From Chloroflexota bacterium (lineage in GTDB: Bacteria; Chloroflexota; Dehalococcoidia; Lucifugimonadales; UBA3495), in assembly GCA_028874075.1 (NCBI GenBank), contig JAPPLU010000034.1:1-64000 (forward strand): 64,000 bases of DNA. The letters run 5' to 3'. Below the pieces are notes generated by a model, which was not told where the DNA came from, searched no databases, and saw nothing but the letters and a program-made list of their open reading frames with translations. Both the position numbers and the translations under genes were made by a program. Of this stretch, positions 29,274 through 37,897 are shown in pieces (position 1 is the stretch's first letter; the number at the start of each line of letters is the position of its first letter).

Positions 29274-29305
29274 GGCTTGGCGCACAGGTCAAACCAATAA
29301 GAAAA

Positions 29306-29330
29306 GGGGGCGGGATTCAATCCCGCCCCC
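29306..29330. terminator. Bidirectional hairpin between convergent LLM and ABC permease genes
   Basis: GGGGGCGGGAT-tca-ATCCCGCCCCC, A-rich left flank and T-rich right flank. Confidence 0.65.
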
Positions 29331-29368
29331 CAGTTCTTCTTGCTGCCGGTTCCGTCCGGAAAGTCTGC

Positions 29369-30277
29369 CTACACGTTGCGCAGCTTGGGGTCCAGCTTGT
29401 CCCGGAGCCAGTCCCCCAGCAGGTTCATGGACAGCACCGTCAGCAGAATGGCCAGGCCGGGGAAGAGGGATATCCACCAGCCATTGCCGGCGGCAATCAG
29501 GTTCCGTCCGTCGGCCACCATCAACCCCCACGCTGGCGTAGGCCGGGGAATGCCCACCCCCAGGAAGCTCAGTCCCGCCTCCAGCAGGATGACCTGCCCC
29601 ACCTCCAGGGTGGCCAGAACAATTATGGTATTCACCACATTGGGAAACAGGTGACGGCTCATAATCCGGAAGTTGGAGGCCCCGGCAACCCTGGCCTTGG
29701 CCACAAAGTCCTGGTTCTTAAGCGCCAGGACTTCCCCGCGGACCAGGCGGGCGTAGCGGACCCACAAGACCAGGGCAATCACGATGATCACCGTGTGGAA
29801 GCCCGGACCCATGACCGACACCAGTACCAGGGCCAGCAATACCGATTGGATGGAGAGTTTAATGTCCACCAACCGCATGATGATATGGTCCCACCAGCCG
29901 CCGAAGTAACCCGCCACCAGCCCCAGTGCGGTGCCCACGAACCCCCCGCTGAGGATGGAGAGCCCGGCGACAATGAGGGAGACCCTGGCTCCGTGGATTA
30001 TCCGGCTGGCGATGTCATACCCCACCTTGTCCGTACCTAGGGGGTGGTCCCAGGTGCCTCCTTCCTGCCAGACGGGCGGGGTAAGTCGCTCGGTCAATCT
30101 TCCTTCCAGCGGGTCCTGGAGCCAGGCGTCAGTAATCTGGGTTGCGAAAGTTCCGGGGAGGGCCAGTACAAATATAAGTATTGCCAGAGGGACCAGGGGA
30201 TAACGCCGTGCAGTTCCCCAGGCTCGGGTCAATCTACCACCCACGTAAGTTGGAGCAGAGAGTTCTACGATGGCCAT
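29369..30277 (-). CDS. ABC transporter permease, DppC/OppC type
   Basis: [73 protein letters not shown]. Confidence 0.93.
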   Translation of the reverse strand: MAIVELSAPTYVGGRLTRAWGTARRYPLVPLAILIFVLALPGTFATQITDAWLQDPLEGRLTERLTPPVWQEGGTWDHPLGTDKVGYDIASRIIHGARVSLIVAGLSILSGGFVGTALGLVAGYFGGWWDHIIMRLVDIKLSIQSVLLALVLVSVMGPGFHTVIIVIALVLWVRYARLVRGEVLALKNQDFVAKARVAGASNFRIMSRHLFPNVVNTIIVLATLEVGQVILLEAGLSFLGVGIPRPTPAWGLMVADGRNLIAAGNGWWISLFPGLAILLTVLSMNLLGDWLRDKLDPKLRNV

Positions 30278-30318
30278 TGGGCAATCTCCTTACCTGAAAA
30301 CAACGACAATTGCCGTGG

Positions 30319-31254
30319 CTAACTCAGCCGGATTCGGGGGTCCAGGTAGGCATAGAGAATATCCACCAGCAGGCTGACAAATACATAGATGAATGCGAAG
30401 ACGACCACCACGCTCTGCACCACCTGGAAGTCCCGGGCCCGTATGGCCTCAATGGCCAGCAGACCCACCCCAGGGTAGGCAAACACGGTTTCGGTAATGA
30501 CCGACCCGGTGATGAGGCCGGCGAACTGGATGCCGAAGTAGGTAATAGGAACCAGCGCGGCATTCCGGAGGCAATGCTTCCAGATGATCTTCCATTCGGG
30601 AACGCCCTTGATCCGGGCCAGCTTTACGTACTCGCTGTCCAGCACGTCCAGCATAGCGGAGCGGCTCAGCCGCATCCCGGCGGCCAGGCCAAAGGCCCCC
30701 AGGGCGATGGCCGGCAGAATCAGGTGGTGGATGCCGTCCCATGTTCCCTCGCCTTTCCCCGATGTGGGGAACAGGTCCCAATCCACCGCCAGTATCCAGA
30801 TCATCATGATCGCGAGCCAGAAGTTGGGTACAGCCTGCCCGAGCAAAGCAAATGCCTTGCCGCCTGCGTCCCAGATAGAGTCCTTCTTGACTGCGGACAG
30901 AATGCCAAGGGGCAAAGCCAGCATTATGCTGACGGTAAAGGCCACGATGGTCAGTTTGGCCGTAGCCGGCAGTCGCTGCAGAATCAATTCTCCGGCGGAC
31001 TTGCCGGGCCATTTTATGGACTCGCCGAGGTTTCCTGTCATGACGTTGCCAATGTAGACGGCGTATTGCACGTGAAGCGGCTCATCCAACCCCCAGTAGG
31101 CCCGGAGCCGCTCGTAGTCCTCCATGGTTGCTTCTTCGGGCAATAGCACACCGGCCGGGTCGCCGCTGGCCCGGGTGAGGGCAAATATGATAAGGCTTAT
31201 CGCAAAGAGAGTAATGAACGCGTGAAAGCCGCGGATGATGATGTAACGTTGCAT
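30319..31254 (-). CDS. ABC transporter permease, DppB/OppB type
   Basis: LGESIKWPGKSAGELILQRLPATAKLT; YVKLARIKGVPEWKIIWKHCLRNA; GSVITETVFAYPGVGLLAIEAIRARDFQVVQ. Confidence 0.93.
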   Translation of the reverse strand: MQRYIIIRGFHAFITLFAISLIIFALTRASGDPAGVLLPEEATMEDYERLRAYWGLDEPLHVQYAVYIGNVMTGNLGESIKWPGKSAGELILQRLPATAKLTIVAFTVSIMLALPLGILSAVKKDSIWDAGGKAFALLGQAVPNFWLAIMMIWILAVDWDLFPTSGKGEGTWDGIHHLILPAIALGAFGLAAGMRLSRSAMLDVLDSEYVKLARIKGVPEWKIIWKHCLRNAALVPITYFGIQFAGLITGSVITETVFAYPGVGLLAIEAIRARDFQVVQSVVVVFAFIYVFVSLLVDILYAYLDPRIRLS

Positions 31255-31312
31255 CCTCTTATCCTCTGAGCTATTCCACGTCGGGTCCGAGTTGTAATTC
31301 TATATGCTAATC

Positions 31313-31342
31313 TCCCCTCCCCACACGCGTGTGGGGAGGGGA
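31313..31342. repeat. 30-bp perfect palindrome between substrate-binding protein and permease genes
   Basis: TCCCCTCCCCACACG|CGTGTGGGGAGGGGA. Confidence 0.8.
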
Positions 31343-31388
31343 ATCTTGCCTTGGGTAGACCGGGCAAAGCCCCCGCTTTGTTCCAGTG

Positions 31389-33164
31389 TTAGTTGGTTGC
31401 CGGGACCTGGTTGTGCCAGTAGTAACCCCTGTTGAGGTACACCCAGTCTTCCAGGACCTCCGGATTGACCGTGAAGTTGAACCGGAACCAGAAGATGGGA
31501 ATGGTCCAATATATGTCGTACCAGAAGTTGGCTACATCCCGCCCAATTACGTCGATTTCTTCCTGGGTATACACATTTAGCGTTTCCTGGTATTTCTCCT
31601 CCATGTACGGGTGAGAGAAGGTGTGCGACGAGGTATTGGAGGGAGCGTTAGTCCGGATACGGTCCTGGATCTTCCGGAAGCTGAAGACGTTGGCAAACAT
31701 CATATGCTGAATTTGCTTGGCTCGCCGCATCTGGGAGTAGGCTCCGGAGTCAATGTCAGTAATGGTCACCTCAATGCCCACCGGCCCCCAGTACTGGGGC
31801 AGGGCCTCCACCGCCAGGGGAGATTCGGGCTCACCGGAGGTGCGGTAGTTGAGCATCTCCACCTTCACCGGGTTGTCGGGGCCGTAGCCGGCTTCCAGCA
31901 GCAGTTGCTTCGCCGCCTCGGGGTCATAGCCGTAAGCCTCTTCCCAGCGGGTCTCCCATTCCGGATTGTAGATTTCGGAATCCAACACCGGGTGGCAGCA
32001 GGCGGTAACGTGCATCCGCTCGCCCTCTCCCCGGAATATGTAATCGTTCAGCTCGTCCCGGTTAATTGCCTTATTCATTGCCTTGCGCACCCGAACATCT
32101 GCCCATGGCGTGGTGGGGTCGAAGTCCGGGTCGCCTGGCATGAAGTACATCCCGCCGAAGAAGAGGCTCAACTGGCTGAAGGCCTGCTGCGCCGGTATGA
32201 CCTTCATTCCTTGCTCCGTGGCCGACGGCTGCAGGTCACGAGACAATGCAATGGCGTGAATTTCGCCTGCCAGCAACCCGGCCAGCCGGGTAGTTTCCTC
32301 ACCGATCCAGCGAATCTCCATTTCTTCAAAGGGGGACTGGAAGCGCCAGTGTTCGTAGGGAACCCTTTCGTAGACGACACCCTCGCCCAGTTTGCGTTCC
32401 TTGAACTGGTAATAGCTGGTGCTGGCGGGCTTCACGTCGTCGAAGTTCTCATAGCCCACTTCATCCAACTGGTCCTTGCTGAAGGAAATCAACTCCAGGC
32501 CAGTGGGCAGGTTGGACACCACGCTAGGCATAGGGAGGGAGGGGTTGTTCATGTGGAAGATGATAGTGTGGTCGTCAACCACTTCCGCCCGGGCCATTTC
32601 CTTCCAGAAGCTGGTGGTGCTGGAAGCGCACGACTCGTCGCCCTTGGCTACAGCCATGTTGGCGATATCTTGGGCCGTGAATTCTCCGTAACCATGATGG
32701 AATTGGACGTCCTCCCGCAGTTTGAATGTCCAGGACTTGGCATCAGGAGTAGATTCCCACGACTCTGCCAACCAGGGGTTGAACTCTGCAGTTACCGGGT
32801 CCGCTTCGACCAGGAACTCCACGTACGGCAGGAACTGGGAAATGATGGGGCGGTTACCGCCGCAGTGCTGGTTGGTCTCCACCTGGATTTCACCTTGGGA
32901 TTCGACGTATCTCACTACCGTAGGTTCGGCCATTTCAGCTTCCATGGCCGGTTCCGGCTCTGCAGTGGGGGCCGGTTCCTGGGCGGCTGCAGGTTCCTGC
33001 TGAGCCGGTTCTGGCGCGGCTTGCTGTGCTGCCTGTGGTTCTGCCGCAGGCTCCTGGGCCGGCGCTTCGGGTGCTGAAGCGCCGCATGCTACAAGCACGG
33101 TCAGGATGAAGAGTAGCGAGACGAAAAGTAACGCTCTAGAGGTGAGTAGCCATCGGTTCCGCAT
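31389..33164 (-). CDS. ABC transporter substrate-binding lipoprotein, family 5 (peptide/nickel type)
   Basis: Lipobox VLVACGAS, Ala/Pro/Glu/Gln-rich linker; WTFKLREDVQFHHG; VRKAMNKAINRDELND. Confidence 0.92.
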   Translation of the reverse strand: MRNRWLLTSRALLFVSLLFILTVLVACGASAPEAPAQEPAAEPQAAQQAAPEPAQQEPAAAQEPAPTAEPEPAMEAEMAEPTVVRYVESQGEIQVETNQHCGGNRPIISQFLPYVEFLVEADPVTAEFNPWLAESWESTPDAKSWTFKLREDVQFHHGYGEFTAQDIANMAVAKGDESCASSTTSFWKEMARAEVVDDHTIIFHMNNPSLPMPSVVSNLPTGLELISFSKDQLDEVGYENFDDVKPASTSYYQFKERKLGEGVVYERVPYEHWRFQSPFEEMEIRWIGEETTRLAGLLAGEIHAIALSRDLQPSATEQGMKVIPAQQAFSQLSLFFGGMYFMPGDPDFDPTTPWADVRVRKAMNKAINRDELNDYIFRGEGERMHVTACCHPVLDSEIYNPEWETRWEEAYGYDPEAAKQLLLEAGYGPDNPVKVEMLNYRTSGEPESPLAVEALPQYWGPVGIEVTITDIDSGAYSQMRRAKQIQHMMFANVFSFRKIQDRIRTNAPSNTSSHTFSHPYMEEKYQETLNVYTQEEIDVIGRDVANFWYDIYWTIPIFWFRFNFTVNPEVLEDWVYLNRGYYWHNQVPATN

Positions 33165-33518
33165 AGATATTCCTCCTTTTGTGTAGAGGTAATGGGTACC
33201 ATTTGAGGCATACCAAGCGGAATATACATCTGCATATGAATGCTGTCAATGTACTTGATGATTATATTAGTGAACAGTATTAGAATTGTAAATATCTTAC
33301 GTATTAATTGTAAAATTGCGGATATTAATGTGGTAAAACGACAAAACACAAAGACAAGGACGTCGCAGGCCATTGCGGACTATCAAAATGTAGGGTGGGC
33401 TCCGAACTATTGTTGCCTGGCTTCCCGGATAGGTTTAACATTGGCGCACATTTAAGGGGGTGTCCGTGACACCTGCTGGTTATCCGGTTCCATGGCCAGC
33501 CAATTGAGAGGGAGCATT

Positions 33519-34358
33519 ATGCCAGAAATACTTGATGCTAAAGCGGCGGGAGCCCGGCGGTTCGAGGGCCAGGTGGCTGTCGTCACCGGCGCGGGTCAAG
33601 GCATTGGCGCCGCCACGGCGCGGCGGCTGGCCCAGGAAGGCGCCGCCGTGGTGATCGGCGATATGGTGGAGGCGTCGTCCCAGCGGGTGTGCGACGAGCT
33701 GAGGGAGTTCGGTGGGGAGGCCGCCTATTGCCTGGGCGAGCTGTCCAAGTGGGAAAATGCCCAGCGGCTGATGGCCTTTGCCCAGGAGCAGTTCGGCCAA
33801 ATTGATGTGCTGGCCAACGTGGCCGGAGGCACCATCTGGTTCCAATCCTTCCAGTACTACACTCCCGAACAGATCCAGGCGGAGATCGATAAGAGCTTCT
33901 GGACCGCTGTGTGGTGCTGCCGCGCCGTTCTGCCCTATATGATTGAGCAAAAGTCTGGGGCTATTGTCAACGTGGCCACCCACGCAGTAACGGGGGCCTT
34001 CCGGGTGCCCTACGCCGCTGCCAAGGCCGGCCAAATAGGACTCACCACTTCCCTGTCCCGGGAGGTAGCCCCCCTTGGCATACGGGTCAACTGCATGGCC
34101 CCCAGCGGTACGCTGGCGGAAGACCGGGTGACGCCCCGCAACTACGGGATATCGGCCGATCCACCCGAGTTGCCCCAGGAGGAACTGGACCTGCAGGAAA
34201 CCTACCGGCAGCAGACCCGTCTGTCGGAGATTCCCATGGGCCGCCGGGGTGAGGCCGACGAGCAGGCGGCGGCCATCGCCTTCCTGGCATCCCACGACGC
34301 TTCGTATATAACAGGACAGGTGCTGGCCGTGGGCGGCGGGCAGCCGTACCCTTTCTAA
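33519..34358 (+). CDS. Short-chain dehydrogenase/reductase
   Basis: QVAVVTGAGQGIGAATARRLAQEGA; YAAAKAGQIGLTTSLSREVAPLGIRVN; RBS gagagggag before ATG 33519. Confidence 0.92.
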   Translation: MPEILDAKAAGARRFEGQVAVVTGAGQGIGAATARRLAQEGAAVVIGDMVEASSQRVCDELREFGGEAAYCLGELSKWENAQRLMAFAQEQFGQIDVLANVAGGTIWFQSFQYYTPEQIQAEIDKSFWTAVWCCRAVLPYMIEQKSGAIVNVATHAVTGAFRVPYAAAKAGQIGLTTSLSREVAPLGIRVNCMAPSGTLAEDRVTPRNYGISADPPELPQEELDLQETYRQQTRLSEIPMGRRGEADEQAAAIAFLASHDASYITGQVLAVGGGQPYPF

Positions 34359-34438
34359 TCGGATATGGCGTCTTGGCTGTCTTGCCGTTCGGGTCGTTGT
34401 AGTCCTGGCTAGTCAGGGTTCAAACCAAGGCTCCGGCT

Positions 34439-35335
34439 TTGCCCAACTATGATCCAATGACCACCATGATGAACGCAGATATGGAAGGGAAAATCTGCCT
34501 GATAACCGGCGGCAGTGACGGCATCGGCTACGCCGCCGCGCTGGAACTGGCCCGGATGGGTGCGACGGTGGTAATTGCGGGCCGGAATGCAGAAAAGACT
34601 GAAGCCGCTGCGGCGAGCATCAGGAGAGAGGCGGGCAACCCGTCAGTGTCTTCCCTGCTTGCTGACCTGTCTTCGCAAAGAGAAGTGCGCCGCCTGGCGT
34701 TGGATGTCAGGGAGCAATTGCCTCGGTTAGATGTGCTGCTGAACAACGCAGGGGCCATATTCCTTTCCCGCCAGACCAGTGTTGACGGCATCGAAATGAC
34801 CTTTGCCCTTAACCACCTGGGTTATTTCCTGTTGACCACCCTGTTGCTTGATCTGCTGGAGGCGTCAGCTCCGGCCCGTATTATCAACGTTTCCTCCAGT
34901 TCCCATTACTCCGCAGGCAACTTCCGGCTGGATGATCTACCCAGGCCAGGAAACGGGCGCTCCTACCAAGCCTACGGGCGTTCCAAGCTTTGCAACGTCC
35001 TGTTCACTTACGAACTGGCTCGACGACTGGAAGGAAGCGGGGTTACGGTCAACGCCCTGCACCCCGGCCTGGTGCGAACCAGAATCGCGCGCAATAACGG
35101 AATCCTTGGGCGGGTGGCCAACTTATTCATCGGCGTTCGCGGAGTAAACGCAACCAAGGGGGCAGAAACCCTGGTGTACCTGGCGTCGTCTCCAGGTGTT
35201 GAAACAGTGACCGGCAAGTTTTTTATCGACCGCCGGGCCGTGCCTTCCTCGCAGTTGAGCTATGATGCTGATCTGGCTGCTGATTTATGGGACCTGAGCG
35301 AACGCCTGACTGCGGACAGTGCCACTGAAGACTGA
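34439..35335 (+). CDS. Short-chain dehydrogenase (retinol dehydrogenase-like)
   Basis: KICLITGGSDGIGYAAALELARMGA; LNNAGAIF; YGRSKLCNVLFTYELARRL; start may be ATG 34457. Confidence 0.9.
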   Translation: MPNYDPMTTMMNADMEGKICLITGGSDGIGYAAALELARMGATVVIAGRNAEKTEAAAASIRREAGNPSVSSLLADLSSQREVRRLALDVREQLPRLDVLLNNAGAIFLSRQTSVDGIEMTFALNHLGYFLLTTLLLDLLEASAPARIINVSSSSHYSAGNFRLDDLPRPGNGRSYQAYGRSKLCNVLFTYELARRLEGSGVTVNALHPGLVRTRIARNNGILGRVANLFIGVRGVNATKGAETLVYLASSPGVETVTGKFFIDRRAVPSSQLSYDADLAADLWDLSERLTADSATED

Positions 35336-35353
35336 CGACCGCTCTCGTTACCG

Positions 35354-36385
35354 CTAAACTCCCACAACCCTTACCCGGTGGTTGTTGCTGTCGGCGATAT
35401 AGATATTGCCGGCGGCGTCCAGGTCCAGGCCGTGGGGACGATCCAGTCCGGCCAGGGAAGCCGGGCCGCCGTCTCCTTCGCCGCCGCGCCTACCCCCGGC
35501 TATGGTGGTTACCAGGCCAGACCCCGCATCAATCCTCCTGATGGCGTGGTTCTCAGTGTCCACCACCAGCAGGTTGCCGGCATGGTCACAGCGGATAGCC
35601 TTGGGGGCGCCCCAGGTAGCGGCCAGGGCCGGCCCGCCGTCACCGTCGTAGCCGAACTCGCCGGTACCGGCCAGGGTGTGCATTATGCCATCCCCGTCCA
35701 CTATGCGAATGCCGTTGCCTTCCCGCTCGGCGATATAGGTATTACCCGCTCCGTCCATACAAATCGCCCTTGCTCCCAGGATGCTGGCCTCGGTGGCGGG
35801 TAGGCCATCCCCCGTCCTTTCCTTTGCGCCGTTGCCTGCTAAAGTGGTGATGACTCCGGTAGTAAAGTCCAGGCGGCGAATCCGCTGGTCCTGGATATCG
35901 GCGATGAGCAGGCCGCCCTTGCCGTCCAGGAAGCAGTCGTTGGGCTCGCGGAACTGGGCTTCGGTGCCGGGGCCGCTGTCTCCTCCATAACCGGCCTCCC
36001 CCGTACCGGCTACGGTGGTAATAACCCCGGTGGCGCCATCGATCTTCCTGATTACGAAGTTAAGGCGGTCAACGACGTAGATGTCTCCGTTGACGTCCAC
36101 CTGAAGGGAGTAGGGCTGGTTAAAGGTGGCGCCGGTGGCCGGGCCGCCATCTCCGGAATATCCCCCCTCGCCTGTCCCCGCAATAGTGGTGATGACGCTG
36201 CTTGCCACGTCAACGCGACGGATGCAATGGTTGGTAGCCTCGGCTACGTACAAGTTGCCGGTGGAGTCGAAGGCGCACATAAAGGGTTCGCTGAGGTGAG
36301 CCAGCTGGGCTGGGCCGCCGTCTCCCCTGTAGCTCTTCTCACCGGTGCCGGCAACAGTGGTTATGATGCCAGGTTGATAGGTCAT
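35354..36385 (-). CDS. NHL-repeat beta-propeller protein
   Basis: At least five repeats of ITTVAGTGE.GY.GDGGPA...NLYVAE..NH.IRRVD; start placed at MTYQPG. Confidence 0.88.
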   Translation of the reverse strand: MTYQPGIITTVAGTGEKSYRGDGGPAQLAHLSEPFMCAFDSTGNLYVAEATNHCIRRVDVASSVITTIAGTGEGGYSGDGGPATGATFNQPYSLQVDVNGDIYVVDRLNFVIRKIDGATGVITTVAGTGEAGYGGDSGPGTEAQFREPNDCFLDGKGGLLIADIQDQRIRRLDFTTGVITTLAGNGAKERTGDGLPATEASILGARAICMDGAGNTYIAEREGNGIRIVDGDGIMHTLAGTGEFGYDGDGGPALAATWGAPKAIRCDHAGNLLVVDTENHAIRRIDAGSGLVTTIAGGRRGGEGDGGPASLAGLDRPHGLDLDAAGNIYIADSNNHRVRVVGV

Positions 36386-36780
36386 GGCTAACGCTCCCGT
36401 GTGGTATGGAATGTACCAGCATATTGGGACAAGGTCTGGATTGTCTACATGAAGCAAGGCTCCGTAACTGCTCAGAGTGGGTGAGTTGCTGCGACCCTCC
36501 GATTCTGAACAGTTAACATGGCAGTAGCATTTTGATTCCGGCAAAGGGCGCGTGATTGTCGCCTGGGGAAGCCCGCTGTCTCCAGGTTAGAGGGTCCCGC
36601 CAGCAACAGGTCATCCTATGAGGACTCCCTCCGCGGGGTAACGACGGGCTTTCCCGAACCATGGGCGATTTCCCTGGAGACTATCCGCCACAAGCTCCCC
36701 GGGGAAGGGAAGTCCAACCACCGTTTCAAGGGCCAGAACCATCGGACAGCCAATGGTTTCCCGCCCGCCTTCGGGGCTTC

Positions 36781-36945
36781 CCCAAAGGACGATTTTTATA
36801 TTTCCGTGCCATTCTGGTCCATTTTGGGCCGTTTCATATCTGAAGTGGGGGTCAGCTGATGCCCCTGTGGCCCGAAAATGGGCCGCTGGTCAGATAGGAA
36901 AGGGGTAGACCAAGTGGGCCATTCCGGGCCGTTTTGGGCCGTTGT
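36781..36945 (-). repeat. Dispersed element with phased GGCCCAAAA units, copy 2 (inverted relative to copy 1)
   Basis: Reverse complement reads acggcccaaaacggcccggaatggcccactt...cagatatgaaacggcccaaaatggaccagaatggcacggaaat. Confidence 0.75.
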
Positions 36946-37345
36946 CCTGACCTGAGCCAGGGGGACTCTCTCACCCCGGCCCCTAAGCCTGAAGGAGGGA
37001 CGCGATCTGAGCTTGCCAAGGCCAAGGCTGGACAGGTCATGGAAGTATGGTAGGGAAGGGTAACCGTGGGAATCAAGAGGCAAGTGTCACAACTGATCAG
37101 AGTCGAGGCTATTTCCCTATTGGCTCAACTGGCCATATTGTCGAAAGCCGATATCCGGAGGTCCGAGTTACTATCGTCCTGCATTCCCTTTAACCAGTAT
37201 GGAGTTCGGCCTGGGCGGAATGCCTGGTTGGTGGGTACGATGACTCACTAACTATGAACTGTTACAAGGCTCCACGAATATCCGCGTGAGCGGCCGGACT
37301 AACGGTTTCTTACAGCATTTCGGTTACGTTAACAGTCCTTCTGAT

Positions 37346-37897
37346 CTATCCACTGGCCTGATCATCGGGGGCCAGTTCCACCAGGCGCGTTCCCCGCTCA
37401 ACCTGTTGGCCGGTCCGTACGTTTACCTGCCGGACAATTGCGTTGCCCGGGGCGGTTATGGCCAGTTCCATCTTCATGGACTCCATCAACAACACGGTCT
37501 GGTTGCGTTCCACCCTGTCTCCCTCGGCAACCAGTACCTCCAGCACCGCACCAGGCATGGGCGCGAGGATATCGCCAGAGATCTCGGTTCCCGTGGAGTT
37601 GCCTCGTCGGCGAATTTCCTCGCGCTGAAAAATGAACAGGTCGCCGCCCAGCCACAGGTGCAGTTGGAGGCTGACCCAGGCCCAGGCAAAGGAATGAGTG
37701 TGGCCCGACTGGGTACGGCATAGTCCTTCCCCGGTTTGAGCTGCCTCGATTTGGAGGGCAAGAGTCTGTGGGGGGCCGTCATACTGCCCTTCGTCCAGGT
37801 AGAAAATCAAGTGGCCGTCGTCTTCCGCCATCCGGCAGGTTAGGGCCTCTGCTGCCGGGGGATAAATCAGATGCAACCGGCCGGTGCTCCGGTTCAT
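37346..37897 (-). CDS. Biotinyl carrier domain protein of acyl-CoA carboxylase
   Basis: Biotin motif VLLMESMKMELAITAP; ATG overlaps biotin carboxylase stop (ATGA). Confidence 0.85.
   Translation of the reverse strand: MNRSTGRLHLIYPPAAEALTCRMAEDDGHLIFYLDEGQYDGPPQTLALQIEAAQTGEGLCRTQSGHTHSFAWAWVSLQLHLWLGGDLFIFQREEIRRRGNSTGTEISGDILAPMPGAVLEVLVAEGDRVERNQTVLLMESMKMELAITAPGNAIVRQVNVRTGQQVERGTRLVELAPDDQASG

Noticed and set aside
34417-34435. tRNA T-loop-like ggttcaaacc
   Set aside because: No matching acceptor, D or anticodon arms in the flanking sequence.
36796-37083. 95-aa minus-strand ORF ending KRPKMDQNGTEI
   Set aside because: Shares peptide-like similarity with the 26.5-kb region only because both contain the same repeat; frame not preserved across the element.
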